Origin: Pseudomonadota bacterium
GTDB lineage: Bacteria > Pseudomonadota > Gammaproteobacteria > Xanthomonadales > Xanthomonadaceae
Assembly: GCA_023423675.1 (NCBI GenBank)
Contig: JAFAFD010000275.1
Span: 1-11,428, forward strand
Length of the DNA stretch: 11,428 bases
Reading direction: 5' to 3'
Positions 6,710 through 11,428 of the stretch are shown in pieces. A program made the translations under genes and the position numbers. Position 1 is the first letter of the stretch. Each line of letters begins with the position of its first letter. A model generated the notes under the pieces. The model was not told the DNA's origin, did not search any database, and worked only from the letters and a program-made list of their open reading frames with translations.

Positions 6710-6762
6710 CCAGCCACTCTCCGACACCGCCTTCTGCGGTCGTCGCCGCAGGAGCCCACCTG

Positions 6763-8052
6763 ATGTCCGCCGTCACTGCTGCAAGCGCGCGTCCAAACGT
6801 TGCCGCCTCCATCGCCATCGTCGGCGTGCTGTTCTTCCTGATCGGCTTCTTCACCTGGCTCAACGGCCCGTTGATCACCTTCGTCAAGCTGGCGTTCGAG
6901 CTCAGCGAAGTCGGCGCCTTCCTGGTGCTGATGGTGTTCTACCTGTCGTACTTCTTCCTCGCCCTGCCGTCGTCGTGGATCCTGCGCCGCACCGGCATGA
7001 AGAAGGGCCTCAGCCTGAGCCTGCTGGTGATGGCCGCGGGCGCGGCACTGTTCGGCGAATTCGCCACGCAGCGCTGGTATCCGGGCGCACTCGGCGGCCT
7101 GTTCGTGATCGGCAGCGGCCTGGCCCTGCTGCAGACCGCGATCAACCCCTACATCTCCATCCTCGGCCCGATCGAAACGGCCGCGCGCCGCATCGCGCTG
7201 ATGGGCATCTGCAACAAGATCGCCGGCATGCTGGCACCGGTGCTGATCGGCACGCTGGTGCTGCACGGCATCGGCGATCTGTCGGCCAGCGTGGCCGCTG
7301 CCGATGAAGCGACCAAGGCGCAGCTGCTCAACGAATTCGCCGCCAAGATCCACGCGCCGTACCTGGCCATGGCCGGTGTGCTGGTGGTGCTGGCGGTGGC
7401 GGTGCTGTTCTCGCCGCTGCCGGAAATCAAGCCGTCCGAAGCCAACGCCACGCCGACCGCAGCGGGTGCCGCCGAGCGCCGCAGCATCTTCCAGTTCCCG
7501 CACCTGTGGCTGGGCGTGCTGTGCCTGTTCGTCTACGTCGGCGTGGAAGTGATGGCCGGTGATGCCATCGGTACCTACGGCCACGGCTTCGACCTGCCGC
7601 TGGACCAGACCAAGATGTTCACCTCGCTGACCCTGTTCGCCATGCTCATCGGCTACGTGGTCGGCCTGGCGCTGATTCCGAAGGTGGTTTCGCAGTCGCG
7701 CTACCTCACCGTCTCGGCGGTGCTGGGCGTGCTGTTCTGCCTGGGCGCGTGGGCCACCCACGGCTATGTCTCGGTGGCCTTCGTCGCGCTGCTGGGCTTC
7801 GCCAACGCGATGATGTGGCCGGCCATCTTCCCGCTGGCCATCCGCGGCCTGGGCCGTTTCACCGAAACCGGTTCGGCCCTGCTGGTGATGGGCATCGCCG
7901 GCGGCGCGATCATTCCGCAGCTGTTCGCCGTGCTCAAGCAGCACATCGATTTCCAGCTGGTGTTCGTCCTGCTGATGGTGCCGTGCTACCTCTACATCCT
8001 GTTCTACTCGGTGATCGGCCATCGCGCCGGCCTGCCGCAGGACAAGGCCTGA
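6763..8052 (+). CDS. nagP: Major facilitator GlcNAc transporter NagP
   Basis: A 429-residue inner-membrane permease of the major facilitator superfamily, FucP/FHS-like branch, predicted to import GlcNAc (probably with protons). About 12 hydrophobic helices are visible. The first is VGVLFFLIGFFTWLNGPLI near residues 20-38. The helix 2-3 loop has RRTGMKKG, in place of the usual MFS DRxGRK-type motif. The FucP-family signature QTAINPYISILG is at 124-135, followed by a nearby ARRIALMGICNKI segment. A cytoplasmic loop of about 25-30 residues (about 217-245, PLPEIKPSEANATP) separates the two six-helix halves. The frame is open 50 codons upstream, but ATG 6763 has AGGAG 8 nt before it and gives the family length; the upstream part contains the operator. 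It is the first gene of the operon, 39 nt before nagR. Its place beside nagA and nagB-II supports GlcNAc rather than fucose or glucose. Confidence 0.92.
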   Translation: MSAVTAASARPNVAASIAIVGVLFFLIGFFTWLNGPLITFVKLAFELSEVGAFLVLMVFYLSYFFLALPSSWILRRTGMKKGLSLSLLVMAAGAALFGEFATQRWYPGALGGLFVIGSGLALLQTAINPYISILGPIETAARRIALMGICNKIAGMLAPVLIGTLVLHGIGDLSASVAAADEATKAQLLNEFAAKIHAPYLAMAGVLVVLAVAVLFSPLPEIKPSEANATPTAAGAAERRSIFQFPHLWLGVLCLFVYVGVEVMAGDAIGTYGHGFDLPLDQTKMFTSLTLFAMLIGYVVGLALIPKVVSQSRYLTVSAVLGVLFCLGAWATHGYVSVAFVALLGFANAMMWPAIFPLAIRGLGRFTETGSALLVMGIAGGAIIPQLFAVLKQHIDFQLVFVLLMVPCYLYILFYSVIGHRAGLPQDKA

Positions 8053-8091
8053 TCGGCGATGATGGACGGCAGCCAACCCCAGGAAAAGCCG

Positions 8092-9159
8092 ATGCGCAGA
8101 GCGACCATCAAGGACGTTGCCGAAAAGGCCAAGGTCTCGCTGAAGACGGTATCGCGGGTCATCAACAACGAGCCGTCGGTGATGCAGGCCACCCGTGCGC
8201 GGGTGCTGCGTGCCATCGCCGAGCTCGACTACGAACCCGATCCGTCGGCGCGCAACCTGCGCAGCGGCACCACGTTCGTGATCGGGCTGGTGTACGACAA
8301 CCCCAACCCGTACCACATCATCGGCGTGCAGAACGGCGTGCTCGCCGCCAGCCGCGAAACCGGCTTCGGCCTGCAGATCCATCCCTGCGACTCGAGCTCG
8401 CCGATGCTGGCCGATGAACTGGCCGACTGGGTGCAGCGTTCGCGCCTGGCCGGGCTGGTGCTGACCGCGCCGATGTCCGAGCGTCGCGACCTGATCCAGA
8501 CGCTGACCGCGCGCGGCATCAAGCTGGTGCGGATCATCGCCGCCACCGAGGATCCGGCCGACGGTGCCTGCGTGTTCGTCGATGACCGCGAGGCTGCCTA
8601 CGAAGTCACCGAGCACCTGATCCAGCTTGGCCACCAGCGCATCGGTTTCCTCTGGGGCGGCTCCTCGCACCGTTCCTCGGGTGAGCGCTACGCCGGTTAC
8701 GAAGCCGCGCTGAAGGACTACGGCATGACCGTGGACAAGCATCTGGTGGTGCAGGGCGACTACACCTTCGACGATGGCTTCCGGGGGGCGCGCCGCCTGC
8801 TGGCGCTGCGCGAACCGCCCACCGCCATCTTCGGCTCCAACGATGAAATCGCTGCCGGCGTGCTGGCGGCAGCCAAGTCGGCCGGCATGAACGTGCCCTA
8901 CGACCTGTCCATCGCCGGCTTCGAGGACAGCCCGTTCTCGCGCCAGTCGTGGCCGCCGCTGACCACCGCCAAGCAGGCCACCGAGGACATCGCCCGCCAC
9001 GCCGCGCGCCTGCTGATCGCGCAGCTGCGCAGCGATGCCTACGACGATGCACCGGCCGCCCTGCAGAACCAGGGCTTCGTGCCGCAGCTGGTGGTGCGCG
9101 GCTCCACCGCACCGATGCGCCCGGCCGGCGTGCGCCCCCTTCCTTCCGAACCCGCCTGA
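8092..9159 (+). CDS. nagR: LacI-family transcriptional repressor NagR
   Basis: A 355-residue LacI/GalR regulator, the expected local repressor of the GlcNAc genes. The helix-turn-helix spans about residues 5-24 (TIKDVAEKAKVSLKTVSRVI). The hinge helix region follows, with DPSARNLRSG at 50-59, where L56 is in the position that wedges into the minor groove at a central CG. A periplasmic-binding-protein-like effector domain fills the rest (IGLVYDNPNPYH, FVDDREAAYEVTEHLI, GHQRIGFLWG, IFGSNDEIAAGVL, SIAGFEDSPFSRQSWPPLTT). Two in-frame ATGs at 8059 and 8062 would add 10-11 residues. I prefer ATG 8092 because AGGA lies 7 nt upstream and MRRATIKDVA is the usual family beginning. The gene sits inside the operon it probably controls. 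The likely inducer is GlcNAc-6-P or another pathway sugar phosphate, which the sequence cannot settle. Confidence 0.92.
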   Translation: MRRATIKDVAEKAKVSLKTVSRVINNEPSVMQATRARVLRAIAELDYEPDPSARNLRSGTTFVIGLVYDNPNPYHIIGVQNGVLAASRETGFGLQIHPCDSSSPMLADELADWVQRSRLAGLVLTAPMSERRDLIQTLTARGIKLVRIIAATEDPADGACVFVDDREAAYEVTEHLIQLGHQRIGFLWGGSSHRSSGERYAGYEAALKDYGMTVDKHLVVQGDYTFDDGFRGARRLLALREPPTAIFGSNDEIAAGVLAAAKSAGMNVPYDLSIAGFEDSPFSRQSWPPLTTAKQATEDIARHAARLLIAQLRSDAYDDAPAALQNQGFVPQLVVRGSTAPMRPAGVRPLPSEPA

Positions 9160-9166
9160 GTCCGCC

Positions 9167-10195
9167 ATGTCGCTGTCCGACCCCACCGCCACCCTGATGT
9201 TCTCCGAGGCTGCCGAAGCGGCCGACGTGGTTGCCCGCCAGTTCGCCCGCAACCACGCCACCATGGAAACGCTGGCCGCCAGCCTGCGCGCGGCACCGCC
9301 GCCGTTCGTGGTGACCTGCGCACGTGGCAGCTCCGACCACGCCGCCACCTACGGCAAGTACCTGCTGGAAACCCAGCTGGGCCTGGTGGTCGCCTCGGCC
9401 TCGCCGTCGGTGGGTTCGGTCTACGCCGCACCGTTGCAGCTGCGTGGTGCGTTGTTCATCGTCATCTCGCAGTCGGGCAAGAGCCCGGACCTGCTGCGCA
9501 ATGCAGAAGCCGCCAAGGCCGCCGGTGCGCGCGTGGTCGCGCTGGTCAACGTCGAGGATTCGCCGCTGGCGCAGCTGGCCGACACGGTCATCCCGCTGCA
9601 TGCCGGCGCCGAGAAGAGCGTGGCCGCGACCAAGAGCTACCTGGCCTCGCTGGCCGCGCTGCTGCAGCTGGCCGCCTACTGGAAGCAGGACAGTAGCCTG
9701 CGCAATGCGCTGGACCTCCTGCCCGATGCGCTGCGTGCGGCGTGGCAGTGCGACTGGAGTGCGGTCTCCGATGGCCTGGTCGATGCCACCAACCTGTTCG
9801 TGCTCGGCCGTGGCCTCGGTCTCGGCGCGGCGCAGGAAGCCGCGTTGAAGTTCAAGGAAACCTGCAGCCTGCATGCCGAGGCCTACAGCTCGGCCGAGGT
9901 CAAGCACGGCCCGATGGCGCTGGTCGGCCGCGGCTTCCCGGTGCTGGCCTTTGCCCAGCCCGATGAAACCGGTGCCGGCACCCGTGCGGTGGTCGAGGAA
10001 TTCAGTGCGCGCGGCGCCCAGGTGTGGATGGCCGGCGCCGGTGGCAACCTGCCGGTGGCGGTCGCGCCGCACCCGCTGTGCGCACCGCTGCTGACCGTGC
10101 AGAGCTTCTACCGCGCCATCAATGCACTGGCGATCCGCCGTGGCTTCAATCCCGACCTGCCGCCGCACCTGAACAAGGTCACGGAGACGGTCTGA
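9167..10195 (+). CDS. nagB-II: SIS-domain glucosamine-6-phosphate deaminase NagB-II
   Basis: A 342-residue cytoplasmic protein made of two SIS domains, equal to the isomerase half of GlmS without the glutamine amidotransferase part. It should convert glucosamine-6-P to fructose-6-P plus ammonia, replacing the unrelated classical NagB. SIS-1 shows CARGSSDHAATYGKYLLE (51-68), the sugar-phosphate loop SQSGKSPD (101-108) and AGAEKSVAATKSY (146-158). SIS-2 shows LGRGLGLGAAQEAALKFKET (213-232), with the GlmS-like catalytic segment E224-AALKFKE and HAEAYSSAEVKHGP (236-249). The end, LPPHLNKVTETV, resembles the GlmS tail. ATG 9167 lies 7 nt after the nagR stop, with only a weak Shine-Dalgarno (GAG within the stop region), so coupling to nagR translation is likely. 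A start 44 codons earlier would lie inside nagR and is rejected. AgaS-like activity on galactosamine-6-P is the main alternative, but nagA next door favours glucosamine-6-P. Confidence 0.93.
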   Translation: MSLSDPTATLMFSEAAEAADVVARQFARNHATMETLAASLRAAPPPFVVTCARGSSDHAATYGKYLLETQLGLVVASASPSVGSVYAAPLQLRGALFIVISQSGKSPDLLRNAEAAKAAGARVVALVNVEDSPLAQLADTVIPLHAGAEKSVAATKSYLASLAALLQLAAYWKQDSSLRNALDLLPDALRAAWQCDWSAVSDGLVDATNLFVLGRGLGLGAAQEAALKFKETCSLHAEAYSSAEVKHGPMALVGRGFPVLAFAQPDETGAGTRAVVEEFSARGAQVWMAGAGGNLPVAVAPHPLCAPLLTVQSFYRAINALAIRRGFNPDLPPHLNKVTETV

Positions 10196-11343
10196 TGGCC
10201 ACGGTCCTGCGCAACGCCCGCATCCTCACCGGCGATGATTTCCGCGACGACCTGGCGGTGGTGATCGAAGACGGCCGCATCATCGCGCTGCTGCCCGACG
10301 CCGCGCCGCAGCTGGGCGAGGCCGACGAACAGGTGGACCTGGGCGGCGGCTGGCTGCTGCCGGGCTTCATCGACGTGCAGGTCAACGGCGGTGGCGGTGC
10401 GCTGTTCAACAACACGCCGGATGTCGCCTCGTTGCGCACCATCGCGCAGGCGCACCGGCGCTTCGGCACCACCGCGATGTTGCCGACCCTGATCAGCGAC
10501 GACGTGAACGTGATGCGCGAGGCGATCGGTGCGATGCGCGAGGCGATCGCGCAGCAGGTGCCGGGCGTCATCGGCATCCATCTGGAAGGCCCGTACATCG
10601 CCCCGGCGCGCAAGGGCACCCACGATGCCAGCAAGTTCCGCGTGCCCGATGCCGAGGAAATCGCGCTGGCCGCGTCGCTGGACAACGGCGTGACCCTGCT
10701 GACCCTGGCGCCGGAGCGCGTGCCGCTGGAGACGATCCGCGCGCTGGTCGAGCGCGGCGTGATCGTGGCGGCCGGGCATACCGCCGGCACCTATGAAGAA
10801 ATTCGCGACGGACTGGATGCCGGCGTGCGCGGCTTCACCCATCTGTACAACGCGATGTCGCCGCTGCAGGGGCGCGAGCCCGGTGCCGTGGGTGCAGCGC
10901 TGGAAGACCGCGAGAGCTGGATCGGCATCATCGTCGATGGCGTGCACGTGCACCCGGCCAGCCTGCGCGTGGCGCTGGCCGCCAAGCCGCGCGGCCGCCT
11001 GCTGCTGGTGACCGACGCGATGCCGCCGGTGGGGGCGGACGATCCCAGCTACGTGCTGTACGGCGAAACCATCACCGCCGTCGATGGCGTGGTGCGCAAT
11101 GCGGCCGGTGCCTTGGCCGGTTCGGCGCTGGACATGGCCACGGCCGTGCGCAACACCGTGCAGCTGCTCGGCCAACCACTGGCCGAGGCGGCGCGCATGG
11201 CGTCCACCTATCCAGCGGAATTCCTCAACGTGGATGACCGCCTGGGCCACATCGCCGAGGGCTACCAGGCTGATCTGGTGCTGCTGGATGATGCCCTGCA
11301 GGTGCGTGGCACCTGGATTGCCGGACAGTACGAGGCGGCCTGA
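10195..11343 (+). CDS. nagA: N-acetylglucosamine-6-phosphate deacetylase NagA
   Basis: A 382-residue amidohydrolase that hydrolyses GlcNAc-6-P to glucosamine-6-P and acetate (E. coli NagA also has 382). The residues line up with the E. coli enzyme almost without offset. PGFIDVQVNG is at 56-65, where NagA-type enzymes have Q-x-N in place of the HxH pair, so one metal site is expected. E131 in GIHLEGPY, H195 in AAGHTAG and H216 in THLYNAM are the metal ligands. H251 in DGVHVHP is a substrate residue, and D274 in VTDAMPPVG is the catalytic aspartate. The ATG overlaps the nagB-II stop by one base (TGATG), and GGAG lies 8 nt upstream (10183-10186). The next gene starts with the same overlap. No key residue is missing. 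This is the strongest functional assignment in the window. Confidence 0.97.
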   Translation: MATVLRNARILTGDDFRDDLAVVIEDGRIIALLPDAAPQLGEADEQVDLGGGWLLPGFIDVQVNGGGGALFNNTPDVASLRTIAQAHRRFGTTAMLPTLISDDVNVMREAIGAMREAIAQQVPGVIGIHLEGPYIAPARKGTHDASKFRVPDAEEIALAASLDNGVTLLTLAPERVPLETIRALVERGVIVAAGHTAGTYEEIRDGLDAGVRGFTHLYNAMSPLQGREPGAVGAALEDRESWIGIIVDGVHVHPASLRVALAAKPRGRLLLVTDAMPPVGADDPSYVLYGETITAVDGVVRNAAGALAGSALDMATAVRNTVQLLGQPLAEAARMASTYPAEFLNVDDRLGHIAEGYQADLVLLDDALQVRGTWIAGQYEAA

Positions 11344-11428
11344 TGGACGCAGCGCCGCCACGCCGGCTGGGCTCGATCGACGCCCTGCGCGGCCTCACCG
11401 TGGCGGCGATGCTGCTGGTCAACAACCC
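11343..11428 (+). CDS. nagX: NagX-like membrane protein, 5' fragment (cut by window end)
   Basis: Only the first 28 codons are present. They read MDAAPPRRLGSIDALRGLTV followed by AAMLLVNN. This matches the start of the DUF5009 / heparan-alpha-glucosaminide N-acetyltransferase-like family, where a short cytoplasmic head with S-[IL]-D-[AV]-[LF]-RG runs into the first transmembrane helix and an LVNNPG motif. NagX is a recurrent member of nag operons in xanthomonads and Shewanella-type bacteria. Relatives are multi-pass inner-membrane proteins of about 350-400 residues. Its biochemical role is not settled; acetyl transfer onto or from amino sugars at the membrane is an inference from HGSNAT. The ATG overlaps the nagA stop by one base, with GAGG 7 nt upstream. 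The remainder should continue to the right of this window. Confidence 0.8.
   Translation, partial: MDAAPPRRLGSIDALRGLTVAAMLLVNN

Larger units (their letters stand above)
6388..6762. promoter_or_regulatory. Divergent control region between the kinase and nagP
   Basis: A 375-nt gene-free region that should hold promoters for both divergent transcripts. It contains at least four inverted repeats: TGACAACGATGTCA (6459-6472), TTCGTTGC-N6-GCAACGAA (6489-6510), GTAAACGTTTAC (6522-6533) and ACAACGTTGT (6698-6707). A weaker one, CGCAAGGCTTTGCG, lies at 6557-6570. The stretch 6571-6660 shows nothing clear. Reading frames extend into the region from both genes, but they lack start signals and cover these operators. 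Confidence 0.8.

Noticed and set aside
6613..6762. A 50-residue N-terminal extension of NagP
   Set aside because: It spans the -35/-10 and operator candidates and has no transporter-like sequence. ATG 6763 has a good AGGAG.
8782..8788. A G6 run in nagR as a possible frameshift or slippage site
   Set aside because: The frame stays open with LacI-family sequence on both sides (DDGFRGARRLLAL), so there is no sign of a break.
6598..9348. A 916-codon minus-strand frame across nagP and nagR
   Set aside because: It is rich in His/Gln/Arg/Gly without recognisable motifs and lies opposite two genes with clear family signatures.
8606..10168. A 520-codon minus-strand frame across nagR and nagB-II
   Set aside because: Antisense shadow with biased composition and no ribosome site or domain.
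10108..11361. A 417-codon minus-strand frame opposite nagA
   Set aside because: Antisense shadow; nagA on the plus strand has every catalytic residue in register.

Overview
The window carries a chitin / N-acetylglucosamine (GlcNAc) utilisation locus from a GC-rich gammaproteobacterium of the Xanthomonadaceae, most likely Stenotrophomonas. Two things support the genus. The gene set (TonB receptor, GH20 hexosaminidase, Glk-type kinase, NagP, NagR, NagB-II, NagA, NagX) is the xanthomonad version of the pathway. The left edge also holds palindromes of the GTAG-ended REP family (SMAG) that is typical of S. maltophilia. Gene functions come from motifs and context; no database search was possible.

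Layout: 1-97 is a REP (SMAG) cluster. Three genes on the minus strand read leftward: a Glk-family sugar kinase (5371-6387), a TonB-dependent outer-membrane receptor (2565-5225) and a secreted GH20 beta-hexosaminidase (98-2452). A strong intrinsic terminator lies between the receptor and the hexosaminidase. A 375-bp divergent control region (6388-6762) follows. The plus-strand operon then runs nagP, nagR, nagB-II, nagA and the first 28 codons of nagX, which is cut by the window end. Spacing in this operon is 39 nt, 7 nt, then two 1-nt TGATG stop/start overlaps.

Inferred pathway: chitooligosaccharides cross the outer membrane through the TonB-dependent receptor, and the periplasmic hexosaminidase trims them to GlcNAc. 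NagP imports GlcNAc and the Glk-family kinase (NagK-II candidate) makes GlcNAc-6-P. NagA deacetylates this to glucosamine-6-P, and the SIS-domain deaminase NagB-II yields fructose-6-P and ammonia. NagX is a membrane protein related to heparan-alpha-glucosaminide acetyltransferase, and its role in the pathway is unsettled.

Regulation: two related palindromes built on TGACAACG sit on the two divergent promoter candidates, one on each side. They are good candidates for NagR (LacI-family) operators. A third, perfect palindrome (GTAAACGTTTAC) and a separate 22-bp inverted repeat lie between them and may serve other factors. I see no previously undescribed system. The points most worth checking are the altered sugar-binding motif of the kinase, the operator architecture, the internal terminator, and the REP cluster.
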